Of a DNA stretch of 61,855 nucleotides, positions 32,990 through 42,443 are shown piece by piece. The notes below the pieces were generated by a model. The model was given only the letters and a program-made list of their open reading frames with translations, did no database searches and was not told where the DNA came from. Source of the DNA: Sulfurovum sp. (lineage in GTDB: Bacteria > Campylobacterota > Campylobacteria > Campylobacterales > Sulfurovaceae); the NCBI GenBank assembly GCA_012329065.1, contig JAAXPZ010000004.1, positions 1 through 61,855 on the forward strand. The letters run 5' to 3'. The position numbers and the translations under genes were made by a program. Position 1 is the first letter of the stretch. Every line of letters begins with the position of its first letter.

Positions 32990-33070
32990 CTCTTTGTCTT
33001 CCTTGTTTGTCTAATTTTTTGGGATTATAGTATATTTTTATATTAATTTCAAGTTTTTTATAAAGATACC

Positions 33071-33115
33071 TTAGTCGTATTGACTAAAGTTATCAAACTT
33101 GGACTATATCCAAGT
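33071..33115. promoter_or_regulatory. Two palindromes between htpG and echA
   Basis: TTAGTC-gtatt-GACTAA (33071-33087) and ACTTGGA-ctata-TCCAAGT (33097-33115) both have 5-bp spacers, with centres 27 bp apart. They lie in the divergent gap, 82 and 108 bp upstream of htpG and 126-171 bp upstream of echA. They look like regulator sites rather than terminators, as neither has a T run. The regulator is unknown. Confidence 0.4.
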
Positions 33116-33241
33116 AATGAAGTAGTTACAAAACTGTTAATATATAGCCCAATTATAGTTTATTGTTAAATTAATTCTTTTGATTTCATAAGTTTCTTAT
33201 CTCTGTGCTGATATTATAAGTAAAATTTATAAGGAGTTTGG

Positions 33242-35092
33242 ATGGAGACATTGATTGTTTTAAGTATCGTTTTGCCTATTTTGGCTGGATTTATGATGCT
33301 GTTTGCAAAAAATGACGCAGTCACATATATACTATCCTGTCTTATGCTGCCTCTGCTTTCTGGTATGGGCTTTATGATATATACTGCTGATCTACCTATA
33401 TATATCAATACTCCTGATATAGTCAATACATTTATAATAATGTTTGATTTTGGACTATTGGCATACTTCCTTTGGCTAGGATACCAGAGAAAAAGTCTCT
33501 TGGTTGGCTTGCTTGCAGTAGTTCAGTTTATTCTACTTATCATTGTTGTATACATGGCACCTGTATCTGGTACAGCAAATATATATGTAGACAAACTGAC
33601 TGCTATGATGTATTTGCTTGTGGGGATAGTCGGTGTTCCTATTGCTATCTTTGCCGCAAAATACATGGATTATGCTGAAGAGGATAAGCATAAGTTTGTA
33701 GGAATTGTCGTTGGATTTCTAGGAGTAATGAACTTTGCAGTAAGTGTCAACAATATAGAGTGGTTTTTTGCAGTCTTTGAAACCACTACTCTTGCCTCAG
33801 TTATACTTATTGGTTTTAGAGGAGACAAGGAGGCAGTTGACAACTCTACTTTGGCACTCTGGATGAATCAGATAGGTGGTGTTGCCATACTACTATCCTT
33901 GATTCTTATGATAAAAGACATGGGTGTTTATCATTTTACTGATTTGCTGGCACTCGATAAAGAAAACATAACCATGGCTGCTATTGGCTTTCTCTCTATA
34001 GCTGCTCTTGTAAAAGGTGCTCAGCTGCCATTTCATAAATGGCTCTTGGGAGCTATGGTAGCGCCCACTCCAGTATCAGCTATACTGCACTCTGCTACTA
34101 TGGTTAAAATTGCTCCGTTTCTATTGCTTAGATTATCCCCTATTATTGAGGGAACACTGCTATCTAAAATGCTTATTTTAACTACAGGCTTTGTCTTTGT
34201 TGTTGCTGCAATATTTGCATTAACTCAAGACAATCTCAAAAAAATACTGGCCTACTCTACTATATCTCTACTTGGTCTTATGATGGTAGCAGCAGCCGTA
34301 GGAACACCAACAGCAGTTGCGGTATCTATAGTGCTTATAGTATTTCATGGATTCGCCAAAGGATTCCTCTTTGTTGAAGCAGGTGTACTTGAAAAGCTAT
34401 ATAATGCAAAGTATATAAAAGATATGAATATGCTTCTAACTAAAGCTCCGCTAACAATGCTGTTTATATTCTTTGCGTTTTTAAATATGACTTTTATCCC
34501 TTTTGGTACTTTTATAGGAAAATGGCTTATGATCGAAGAGGCTAGTGGCTTCTTGTCTTCAGGTAGTTTTGTGCTCTTGATCTTACTAGTAACAACTGGT
34601 GGTGTTTTTCTCTCTGTGCTTTATATCAAGGTTCTAGGCGTTGCTATCAAGCATCATAGATTTTCAACATTTGACTTTACTCCAATGCCAAAAACATTTC
34701 TTTTTGTAGGGGTCTGGTATTATATGTGGCTTCTTGTGATAACAATATTTATAGCACCATTTATCGCTAACTTTATTGGAGAGATCGCCGCACCTATAGC
34801 TGGTAAAGCACCTATATATGCTGATGGGCTCTCTTTGGTCATAGGTAAGTCTACTCTATACTTTTGGCAGATAGCGGGAGCACTTGTACTGCTTCTACTC
34901 ATACATGCTGCACCACTGTTTGTAAAATTTAAAAAAGTTGATAAGATGCATCCGTATAACTGTGGCGAAATATACACGAGGCAAGCAGAAAGTTATGATT
35001 TTGATTTCATTACTAAATATGAAAAGAGGATCAATTCATTTGCTATAACACTCTTTTTACTTGTACTTATACTAGGAGGGCAACTATTATGA
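33242..35092 (+). CDS. echA: Ech-type hydrogenase membrane subunit EchA (NuoL/HyfB-like)
   Basis: A 616-residue antiporter-like proton- or sodium-translocating subunit with about 15-16 hydrophobic segments. The proton-channel region resembles NuoL/MrpA: a TM glutamate in [19 protein letters not shown] and the lysine/histidine stretch [35 protein letters not shown]. Unlike NuoL it lacks the long lateral helix extension. It leads a six-gene operon and overlaps echB by 4 bp. The ribosome site is AAGGAG. No nuo-specific subunits (A, E, F, G, J, K, N) are present, which separates it from complex I. Confidence 0.9.
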   Translation: [616 protein letters not shown]

Positions 35093-35925
35093 TGGCTATA
35101 CTTTTTACACTATTTGCTCCAATCATCGGTGGATTTATGTACGGCATAGAAAGAGTAGTAAAAGCTAGAATGCAAAGCAGAATAGGCCCACCGCTACTGC
35201 AACCATTTTATGATTTTGTGAAACTTATGGAAAAGAGACCAATGATGGTGCATTCATTTCATGCGTTTATGGGCATAGTCTTTTTTATATCAACATGGTT
35301 TGCAATGGCTGTTCTTATGCTTGGTAACGACTTGCTGATTGCAGTCTTTTTTCATATTATCTCCATATTGGCTCTGACCATTGGAGCTTTTTCAGTAAGA
35401 AGCTCTTATAGTATCATGGGTGCCATGAGAGAGCTTATACACCTTGTATCTTATGAGCCAGTGATTATACTTGTTGTTGTCGCTTTCTATCTTGTTACAG
35501 GAAGTTTTGATTACAGAATGATACTCTCAGCAGATACAATTCCTCTTCTTAAGCTACCGCTAGTATTCATCGCTTTGGTCGGAACTATACCTATGCTACT
35601 ACACAAGTCTCCTTTTGATATAGCAGAAGCACATCAAGAGATCATAGGCGGTCCAGATATTGAGTACAGTGGGCCTTTTTATGAAGCAGTCTATACGGGT
35701 AGATGGATAGAATATGTATATGTTTTCTTTCTGGTATTTTTATTTGGCGGTAGCAACTACTTTGTAGGTGGTCTACTTGTTGTGTTTACCTTTTTGCTTA
35801 TAATGGCAATAGACAATTCTACGGCAAGGCTTGATTATAGAAAAATGCTGAAATTTGCATGGTTTATTTTGATTCCTTTAGCCATAGTAAACATTTTCTT
35901 TTTAGCACTAGGAGGTAATTCATGA
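35089..35925 (+). CDS. echB: Ech-type hydrogenase membrane subunit EchB (NuoH/HycD-like)
   Basis: A 278-residue membrane subunit with about eight helices that links the hydrogenase arm to the ion channel. NuoH/HycD-type conserved parts are visible: the N-terminal GIERVVKARMQSRIGPPLLQ, then MRELIHLVSYEPVIIL, and the acidic quinone-cavity-like loop LHKSPFDIAEAHQEIIGGP, ending EYSGPFYE. It overlaps echA and echC by 4 bp each. Confidence 0.92.
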   Translation: MMAILFTLFAPIIGGFMYGIERVVKARMQSRIGPPLLQPFYDFVKLMEKRPMMVHSFHAFMGIVFFISTWFAMAVLMLGNDLLIAVFFHIISILALTIGAFSVRSSYSIMGAMRELIHLVSYEPVIILVVVAFYLVTGSFDYRMILSADTIPLLKLPLVFIALVGTIPMLLHKSPFDIAEAHQEIIGGPDIEYSGPFYEAVYTGRWIEYVYVFFLVFLFGGSNYFVGGLLVVFTFLLIMAIDNSTARLDYRKMLKFAWFILIPLAIVNIFFLALGGNS

Positions 35926-36401
35926 GTATGAGATCAAAATCACCATGGATATTGCACTACAATACTGGTGGATGTAATGGCTGTGATATTGAAATACTAG
36001 CGGCACTTGGACCCAAATATGACATAGAGCGATTTGGTATGCTCAACAGAGGAAATCCAAAACAATCAGACATACTATTGGTAACTGGTCCAGTGACATT
36101 AAAATGCAAAAATGTACTGAGACGACTCTATCTTGAGATGCCAGAACCAAAAGTTGTTGTCGCAATGGGTGCCTGCACACATGGTGGCGGAGTATTTAGG
36201 CACCTATACCATGTAGAAAATGGTGTCAACGGCATAGTTCCAGTAGATGTTTGGATACCTGGCTGTACGCCTAGAATAGAAGCTATCATAGATGGGCTTA
36301 TAGAAGGTGTTGAGATTTGGAAAGGAAAAACTAAAGAAAAAGAATATCTCGTAGGTCACGGAGATGATTTACTGAAAAAAATAGGAGCTATAGATGATTA
36401 A
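35922..36401 (+). CDS. echC: Ech-type hydrogenase small subunit EchC (NuoB/HycG-like)
   Basis: A 159-residue subunit carrying the proximal [4Fe-4S] cluster. The cysteine ligands are in YNTGGCNGCDIEIL (Cys18 and Cys21), VVAMGACTHGGG and VWIPGCTPR. This is the CxGC...C...C pattern shared by NuoB and group 4 hydrogenase small subunits. It transfers electrons between ferredoxin-type clusters of EchF and the NiFe site of EchE. It overlaps echD by 8 bp. Confidence 0.93.
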   Translation: MSMRSKSPWILHYNTGGCNGCDIEILAALGPKYDIERFGMLNRGNPKQSDILLVTGPVTLKCKNVLRRLYLEMPEPKVVVAMGACTHGGGVFRHLYHVENGVNGIVPVDVWIPGCTPRIEAIIDGLIEGVEIWKGKTKEKEYLVGHGDDLLKKIGAIDD

Positions 36402-36765
36402 TCCTGAATTAATTATGCACGAAGTAACCTTGGGCAACATAAAGGATATCCTTATGGGCTGGTATGATGTTGACAAACATCACTATATAACAATAAATGC
36501 TATCGATAGTGGAGAAACATTAACAATTGATTGGATCTTCTCAGAGTATGAAGTCAAGAATATAATGCATATTTTTAGGGTTGAAAATATTGAGTACAAA
36601 TCAAATATTCCTTCCATGATGGATGTGTACCCTTGTGCATGGGTTAGCGAGTGGGATCTTGCTGACATGTTTGACCTAAATATGGAAAATGCTCATCGAG
36701 GTATGTTCTTGGAGCCAGAAGCACCAACAGGACCTCTACTAAAGGAGTCTTACAGTGGGAAGTAA
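36394..36765 (+). CDS. echD: Ech-type hydrogenase subunit EchD (NuoC-like)
   Basis: A 123-residue subunit without metal motifs, equivalent to the 30-kDa NuoC module. Recognisable are the helix-strand WYDVDKHHYITINAIDSG, the IDWIFSEYEVKN segment and the C-terminal region with EPEAPTGPLLKESYSG near the junction to the large subunit. Assignment rests on position between EchC and EchE as well as weak similarity. It overlaps the GTG start of echE by 11 bp. Confidence 0.83.
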   Translation: MINPELIMHEVTLGNIKDILMGWYDVDKHHYITINAIDSGETLTIDWIFSEYEVKNIMHIFRVENIEYKSNIPSMMDVYPCAWVSEWDLADMFDLNMENAHRGMFLEPEAPTGPLLKESYSGK

Positions 36766-37840
36766 AATAACAGTAACTTTCGGATCGCAACATATAGCGA
36801 TACCAGAGCCAGTGAGTTTTGTATTTGAGACAGAAAATGAAATCATAACTAAAGTTGATGTGGATGTAGGGTATGTGCATAGAGGTATAGAGCAGGCTGC
36901 CGTTTCAAAGTTTAATTTCAATAATGTGCAGTTTTTGTTGGCACGAGTCTGTGGGTTCTGTTCTATCACTCATGCTGGTGCATACATACATGGTGTAGAA
37001 CAGCTCCTAGGAGTGGAGACAACCAGAAGGGCTGACTATCTTCGCTTGATAGTCACAGAACTAGATAGAATGCACTCTCATCTTTTGGCAAATGGACATG
37101 TTGCAGAAGTCTGTGGTTACGAAAATCTCTTTATGCAAGTAGTAAAATATAGAGAAAATGCCACCGAGATATTAGAAGCAATTACAGGTAACCGTGTTCA
37201 ATATGACTATTATCAAATTGGCGGGGTCAGTAGAGATTTGAGTCCTGAGCATATAAAGATGATTAATGCAAAATTAGTAGAACTTCGTAAAAATGTTCTT
37301 AAAATGAGAGACTTTTTTGAAACAGACTATACCTTGGGGCTTAAAACAAGAAATGTAGGAACAATTACTTATGATATGGCAAAAGAGTACAATACTGCTG
37401 GACCCATTGCAAGAGCCAGCGGACTGAGAATGGATGCTAGAAATGAATTTGATTTTTTACCTTATGGGGAAGTTGGATATGTACTTCAAACTCGAACAGA
37501 AGGTGATGTTTGGGCTAGAAATATGGTGAGATTTGATGAAGTCATTAACTCTATTGATATGTCTCTCTATGCTGTTAATAATTTGCCCGAAGGTGATATC
37601 AAAGTCAAGGTCAAAGGCAAACCAAAAGGTGAAACATTTATTCGAGTTGAAGCACCTAGAGGAGAGTGTTTTTATTATATTAAAGGTAACGGTACAAAAG
37701 TCATGGAAAGAGTGAGAGTGAGAGTACCAACCTACTCCAATATTCCTGTTCTAAGAGAGCTATTTGTAGGCTCACTATATTCGGATGCTCAGCCTATAGT
37801 ACTTAGTTTCGATCCATGTCTCTCATGTACGGCAAGATAA
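36755..37840 (+). CDS. echE: Ech-type [NiFe] hydrogenase large subunit EchE
   Basis: The catalytic subunit for H2 oxidation or evolution. The NiFe-binding motifs are intact: RVCGFCSITH (Cys66, Cys69, His73) and the C-terminal DPCLSCTAR (Cys355, Cys358). Complex I NuoD lacks both, so this is a true hydrogenase. The protein ends exactly at this Arg, with no extension for an endopeptidase to remove. It starts at a GTG (36755) 7 nt after AAGGAG, inside the end of echD. Hyp maturation genes are not in the window. Group 4 enzymes couple low-potential ferredoxin to H2 and ion transport. Confidence 0.94.
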   Translation: MGSKITVTFGSQHIAIPEPVSFVFETENEIITKVDVDVGYVHRGIEQAAVSKFNFNNVQFLLARVCGFCSITHAGAYIHGVEQLLGVETTRRADYLRLIVTELDRMHSHLLANGHVAEVCGYENLFMQVVKYRENATEILEAITGNRVQYDYYQIGGVSRDLSPEHIKMINAKLVELRKNVLKMRDFFETDYTLGLKTRNVGTITYDMAKEYNTAGPIARASGLRMDARNEFDFLPYGEVGYVLQTRTEGDVWARNMVRFDEVINSIDMSLYAVNNLPEGDIKVKVKGKPKGETFIRVEAPRGECFYYIKGNGTKVMERVRVRVPTYSNIPVLRELFVGSLYSDAQPIVLSFDPCLSCTAR

Positions 37841-37849
37841 GGAGTTATT

Positions 37850-38719
37850 ATGGTAAAAATGTTTATAGAATCATTAAAAAATTTGACACAAAAGCCTGCT
37901 ACCATCGGCTATCCTCATACCCCGTCCCCTTCTCCAAAGGACTATAGGGGAACTATATATTATCAAGAAGACCTCTGTATATTTTGTGATCTTTGCGAAG
38001 ATGTTTGCCCTCCTGGTGCTATTCTTTTTGAGATTACAAACGCGGCAGAGAACATTAGGGAATATAGCTACAACCCATACTTGTGCATATATTGTCACGC
38101 CTGTGTAGATGTCTGCCCAAAAGCTGATGAAGGATGTCTTGTGCAGGCAGAAACAAGATTGGCTCCATTAGGAAGAGATTCTACTCTTCCACAAGATGTG
38201 AAGCTTGGATATTTTATGGCTAAAGTAACAGAAGCAAAAAATCTTGATAGGAAATGGGATGCCTTTGAAGCAAGAGCTGCCCAAAGTCGTGACGAGATGG
38301 CAGAGTTCAAAGCTGAGAAAAAGCGACTCAAGCAAGCTGCGATGAAAGCCAAAAAAGAAGCTGACGCAAAAACTAAAGCAGAGGCAGAAGCCAAAGAAGA
38401 AGTACAAGCTGAGATAACAATTGAGAACAATGTAGAAACCAAAACTGAAACCAAAAAAGAGCCTACAAAAATAGCATCTGCGATGCCTCAACTACTAACA
38501 GAACCAAAAGATGGCAAAAAAGATGACCTTACGCAGATTAAAGGAATAGCTGAAAAGATCGAACTTATTCTCAATGAAAAAGGTATATATCACTTTCAGC
38601 AAATCGCACTCTGGACAGAAGAAAATATAAAATGGGCAGATGAAAATATATCATTTGTAGGACGCGTCAAAAGAGAGAAGTGGATAGAGCAAGCAAAAGA
38701 GCTTCTTGCTAAAAAATAA
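37850..38719 (+). CDS. echF: Ech-type hydrogenase ferredoxin subunit EchF with C-terminal HhH-like domain
   Basis: Residues ~30-100 form a two-cluster ferredoxin: CIFCDLCEDVCPP (Cys43, 46, 49, 53) and CIYCHACVDVCPK (Cys79, 82, 85, 89), the NuoI-type 2x[4Fe-4S] fold. Typical EchF ends near here, but this protein is 289 residues. A Lys/Glu/Ala-rich charged linker (~135-205) leads to a C-terminal domain (~222-289) with DDLTQIKGIAEKIELIL, then HFQQIALWTEENI and VKREKWIEQAKELL. This resembles the helix-hairpin-helix-like domain (COG3743) attached to some NuoE-type proteins. Its function in this setting is unknown. Confidence 0.9.
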   Translation: MVKMFIESLKNLTQKPATIGYPHTPSPSPKDYRGTIYYQEDLCIFCDLCEDVCPPGAILFEITNAAENIREYSYNPYLCIYCHACVDVCPKADEGCLVQAETRLAPLGRDSTLPQDVKLGYFMAKVTEAKNLDRKWDAFEARAAQSRDEMAEFKAEKKRLKQAAMKAKKEADAKTKAEAEAKEEVQAEITIENNVETKTETKKEPTKIASAMPQLLTEPKDGKKDDLTQIKGIAEKIELILNEKGIYHFQQIALWTEENIKWADENISFVGRVKREKWIEQAKELLAKK

Positions 38720-38756
38720 GTACTGCGGAGCTTGATTCAATATCAGGCGTATTGAC

Positions 38757-39353
38757 CTAGAGTATTATACTGCTATAAACCATCTTTCTATTACTAAAAG
38801 GGTCTATGATTGTATCTATCTCGCTAAGTTTGTATTTGAGTGGGTAGCCAACTTTAGAGTCCTTGGCGGTACTTTCCAAAATATAGAACTTCCGATTATC
38901 TACCATAAGCGAAGGTACACCATCTAGCCTATCATCTTCTAAAGGTACTATCACAAATATATGCTTAGGCACAAGCACAAAATAAGCTTCGATGCCTAAT
39001 CCATGGAGCATGGATATAAGCAAGTTGCTTTTATCATCACAGTCACCATAATTCAACTGTATAGTTCGTTGCGGAGAATTGCTCTGAAATGTGCTTGTTT
39101 TATAAGGGATGTTAGTCACATAATCAAGCAATTTTTGAGTTCGACACAAATCATTTGTGCATTCTGCCGTTAGTTTGTGTGCCAAGTCGACAATGTCTCG
39201 CTTTGTAGTGACTCTATTTTCATAGATACCACCACCAGTAGAAATCTGTCGTTTATCTACGATAAGAATAGCTTTATATGTACCGTATACTAGGGCAATA
39301 AAAGCGACTATCATAATTACCAATGAGAAGTTTTTATTAAATTCTGACTGCAT
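38757..39353 (-). CDS. Membrane-anchored transglutaminase-like protein
   Basis: A ~198-residue protein from the ATG at 39353: one N-terminal membrane segment (FSLVIMIVAFIALVYGTY), then a transglutaminase-like cysteine-protease fold. The probable catalytic Cys is in NYGDCDDKSNLLISMLHG and the His is in VPKHIFVIVP; a later Asp (MVDNRKF) could complete the triad. Short proteins of this type are often uncharacterised envelope proteases or amidases. The open frame extends to 39452, but those residues overlap guaA and precede the anchor, so I reject them. It follows guaA by about 55 bp on the same strand. Confidence 0.8.
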   Translation of the reverse strand: MQSEFNKNFSLVIMIVAFIALVYGTYKAILIVDKRQISTGGGIYENRVTTKRDIVDLAHKLTAECTNDLCRTQKLLDYVTNIPYKTSTFQSNSPQRTIQLNYGDCDDKSNLLISMLHGLGIEAYFVLVPKHIFVIVPLEDDRLDGVPSLMVDNRKFYILESTAKDSKVGYPLKYKLSEIDTIIDPFSNRKMVYSSIIL

Positions 39354-39408
39354 AGTTTCAGATTTACAGAAAGAGCTTAGTCTCCAATAGAGTCCACTCT
39401 TTGCCAAA

Positions 39409-40947
39409 TCACTCCCACTCGATAGTGGCTGGTGGTTTGGATGAGATATCATAAACTACTCTATTGATACCATCTATCTCGTTGATAATCCTTCTACTTA
39501 TGCCTTCTAACACATCATGAGGAATATGAGCAAATGTTGCCGTCATACCGTCAACGGACTCTACCATACGAATGCATATAGTGTTGTCGTAAGTACGCTT
39601 GTCTCCCATTACTCCTACTGACTGAACATTCAGAAGTACAGTAAATGCCTGCCATACCTTATCATAGTATCCTGTGGCTCTTAGCTCCTCTTGCATTATA
39701 GCATCGGACTCTCTAATAAGTCTCAATCCCTCTACTGTCACAGCACCCATAGTACGGATAGCAAGACCTGGACCAGGGAATGGATGTCGCCCTATCATAT
39801 CTTTTGGCAGACCTATCTCCAAGCCTAACTTGCGGACTTCGTCTTTGAATATCTCTTTTAGTGGCTCTACTAGTTCAAAAGTCATCCACTCTGGCAATCC
39901 GCCTACATTGTGGTGAGATTTGATAGTTTTAGACGGCCCTTTGACTGAAACTGACTCTATCACATCAGTATAAAGTGTCCCTTGTGCCAAAAAATCTACA
40001 TCACTATGCTTTTTTGCTTCTCTATCAAATACTTCTATGAATTTTTCACCAATTCTTTTGCGTTTTGTCTCTGGATCACTCACTCCTTCAAGTGCTTTCA
40101 AAAACTCTATTTTTGCATCCACTGTGATCAGAGGGATGTCAAGTAGCTTAAACATAGTCTGTACCTGTTCTGCCTCATCTTTACGCAACAAGCCTTGATC
40201 CACAAAGACACAAATAAGCTGATCATTTGGAAGTGCTTCATGCAACATGGCGGCAACGACAGATGAATCTACGCCACCGCTTACTCCACAAAGTACTTTT
40301 TTGTCTCCTACTTGTGATTTGATTTGAGCTATCTTCTCTTTGGCAAAAGACCCCATATTCCATGTACTACTACAACCACAGATATGTTTAGCGAAATTTT
40401 TGAGGAGCTTAGTTCCCTCTGCTGTATGATGTACTTCTGGATGAAATTGAAAGGCGTAGACTTTTCGATTTTGGTCCGCTATCGCAGCATAAGGAGAGTT
40501 TTCGCTAGTTCCAATGATCTCGAAGCCATCAGGCAATCTCTCCACCTTATCTCCATGGCTCATCCATACAACTTCATCATCTTTAATACCGTTGAAGATT
40601 CCTTGACCTTGCTCTATCCTAAGTTTCGCTTTTCCATACTCATGATGATCTGCAGCCACCACTTCTCCACCAAAATGCTGCGTGATCAATTGCATGCCAT
40701 AACAGATACCCAAAATAGGGAGACCTAAATCCCAAATAGCCTCATCTGGTCTATAGGCATCTTCTACATAAACTGAAGCTGGACCACCCGAAAGGATAAT
40801 GCCTTGTGGCTTGCGTGCCTTGATATCTTCTATGGACTCTCTGTATGGCACTACTTCAGTATATACACCTGACTCTCTCAGTCTTCTAGCGATCAATTGT
40901 GTGTACTGTGAACCAAAGTCTAGGACTAAAATAGGTACTTGTTTCAT
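39409..40947 (-). CDS. guaA: GMP synthase (glutamine-hydrolysing)
   Basis: Converts XMP to GMP with ATP and glutamine. The 512 residues contain the class I amidotransferase domain (GICYGMQLI nucleophile Cys, FHPEVHHT His/Glu), the ATP-PPase P-loop [14 protein letters not shown], and the C-terminal dimerisation domain ending [12 protein letters not shown], the standard GuaA terminus. Length is normal. Confidence 0.98.
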   Translation of the reverse strand: MKQVPILVLDFGSQYTQLIARRLRESGVYTEVVPYRESIEDIKARKPQGIILSGGPASVYVEDAYRPDEAIWDLGLPILGICYGMQLITQHFGGEVVAADHHEYGKAKLRIEQGQGIFNGIKDDEVVWMSHGDKVERLPDGFEIIGTSENSPYAAIADQNRKVYAFQFHPEVHHTAEGTKLLKNFAKHICGCSSTWNMGSFAKEKIAQIKSQVGDKKVLCGVSGGVDSSVVAAMLHEALPNDQLICVFVDQGLLRKDEAEQVQTMFKLLDIPLITVDAKIEFLKALEGVSDPETKRKRIGEKFIEVFDREAKKHSDVDFLAQGTLYTDVIESVSVKGPSKTIKSHHNVGGLPEWMTFELVEPLKEIFKDEVRKLGLEIGLPKDMIGRHPFPGPGLAIRTMGAVTVEGLRLIRESDAIMQEELRATGYYDKVWQAFTVLLNVQSVGVMGDKRTYDNTICIRMVESVDGMTATFAHIPHDVLEGISRRIINEIDGINRVVYDISSKPPATIEWE

Positions 40948-40994
40948 AAAATATTTCCTTATTTTCTTGTATATTGAAGGGTGTTTTTAAAATA

Positions 40995-42443
40995 TTACTT
41001 CTCAACATAGTGTGATCCAAGAGACTCTTTTCTCGACAATGCGGCATTTACTATCGATGCAGCAGTATTTAAACGAAGCTCCAATAATCTGCCTATCTCT
41101 CTATTTTTAATATCATAAATAAAGTTTTTTGCCTCGATCATACCTTCCCATGTACGAATAATACCTACATCTTTCCACATAATTTCTCTAAGCTGATGTT
41201 TATATTTTTTGTCATTTTCTCGGTGTAGAATGTTATCGTAATCTTTATCAAATGCAGGTGTTTTTTCACTATGTTTTTCCTGACCTAAGATATACTCAAC
41301 TGCTCTTTTGGCAAAAACCATTCCTTCCAGCAGCGAATTAGATGCTAGTCTGTTCGCACCATGAACTCCAGTGCAAGCAACCTCACCTATGGCATACAGT
41401 CCTTGTATTCCATATACTGATCCTTGTGGATCTGTAGAGATGCCGCCATTAGCATAATGAAAGGCAGGTGATATGGATATCTTATCCTTGGGAAAATGAA
41501 ACCCTAGACCCTCAAATGTATAAGATATATTCGGGAACCTCTCTCTAAACCATTTCTTTTCAAACATAGAAAAATCCAGATAAGCATTCTCACCAGTTTT
41601 CCTCTTGTAATCAAAAATACCACGAGCCACTATATCCCTACCAGCAAGCTCACCTCTCTCATCATAATCAAAAAGAAATCTATTTCCTTGTTCGCCAACC
41701 ACATGAGCCCCTTCACCACGAAGTGCCTCTGTGAGTAGGAGTTTTCTGGCATACGGAGTGTCGATAAAAACTGTAGGGTGAAACTGCATAAATTCCATGT
41801 CTGCAAGCTCTATGCCCTTTTCTACGCAAACACCTTGTATATCTGCGGAGACTGTACGAGAGTTGGTATTTAGCACATATAGTGAGCCTATGCCTCCACT
41901 TGCTATGATGATATGCTCTGCATAGATAGTCTCTGGCTCATAATTAACCATTGCTTTTACGCCATAACATCTACCATCTTCAATCAACAAATCATAAACT
42001 AGTGTGTTTTTCTGCATATGGTGTTTATTTTGGACCATCATAAAGTAATGCATATATCGACCTGTAGCATCACCATCTGCGTGAACAATCCTCTCTATAG
42101 AGTGTGCTGCTTCTTTTGTGTAGAGAATATCCCCATTGTCGTCTTTGTCAAACTCCATACCTCGGTCAATAATGTCTGCTGTAGTCTCCAAAGAAGTCCG
42201 AGACATTATCTCAACTACCTCCTGATCATTATGATAAACTCCTGCTTTCATAGTATCCTCTACATGTAAGGAGATATCCTCAGCATCCAGTGCTGTGACT
42301 ATTCCGCCTTGTGCATAAAAAGTGTTACACTCCCAAGGAATATCTTTACAAACCACCAAAACTTTCATACTTTCAGGTAGTCGCATAGCTGCATATAACC
42401 CTGCAATACCAGCACCTATGATTAGTACATCATATTTTTTCAA
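40995..42443 (-). CDS. nadB: L-aspartate oxidase
   Basis: An FAD enzyme oxidising aspartate to iminoaspartate for quinolinate and NAD synthesis. The 482 residues have the FAD dinucleotide motif VLIIGAGIAGLYAAMRL at the N-terminus. They also contain the conserved AQGGIVTAL, the active-site region HPTVF and EALRGEGAHVV, and the GGISTDPQG and GANRLASNSLLEGMVF segments of the fumarate reductase/NadB flavoprotein family. The short C-terminal helical domain is typical of NadB rather than SdhA/FrdA. The small lipoprotein gene overlaps its start by 4 bp. Confidence 0.95.
   Translation of the reverse strand: MKKYDVLIIGAGIAGLYAAMRLPESMKVLVVCKDIPWECNTFYAQGGIVTALDAEDISLHVEDTMKAGVYHNDQEVVEIMSRTSLETTADIIDRGMEFDKDDNGDILYTKEAAHSIERIVHADGDATGRYMHYFMMVQNKHHMQKNTLVYDLLIEDGRCYGVKAMVNYEPETIYAEHIIIASGGIGSLYVLNTNSRTVSADIQGVCVEKGIELADMEFMQFHPTVFIDTPYARKLLLTEALRGEGAHVVGEQGNRFLFDYDERGELAGRDIVARGIFDYKRKTGENAYLDFSMFEKKWFRERFPNISYTFEGLGFHFPKDKISISPAFHYANGGISTDPQGSVYGIQGLYAIGEVACTGVHGANRLASNSLLEGMVFAKRAVEYILGQEKHSEKTPAFDKDYDNILHRENDKKYKHQLREIMWKDVGIIRTWEGMIEAKNFIYDIKNREIGRLLELRLNTAASIVNAALSRKESLGSHYVEK

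Noticed and set aside
33242-38719. A respiratory complex I (nuo) fragment
   Set aside because: The large subunit has both CxxC nickel-binding motifs and the small six-gene set lacks NuoA, E, F, G, J, K, M and N. It is an Ech-type hydrogenase.
33242-38719. A formate hydrogenlyase cluster
   Set aside because: No formate dehydrogenase, HycB-like electron carrier or formate transporter gene is adjacent.
39354-39452. A longer transglutaminase-like protein starting at 39452
   Set aside because: It would overlap the end of guaA and place 33 polar residues before the membrane anchor.
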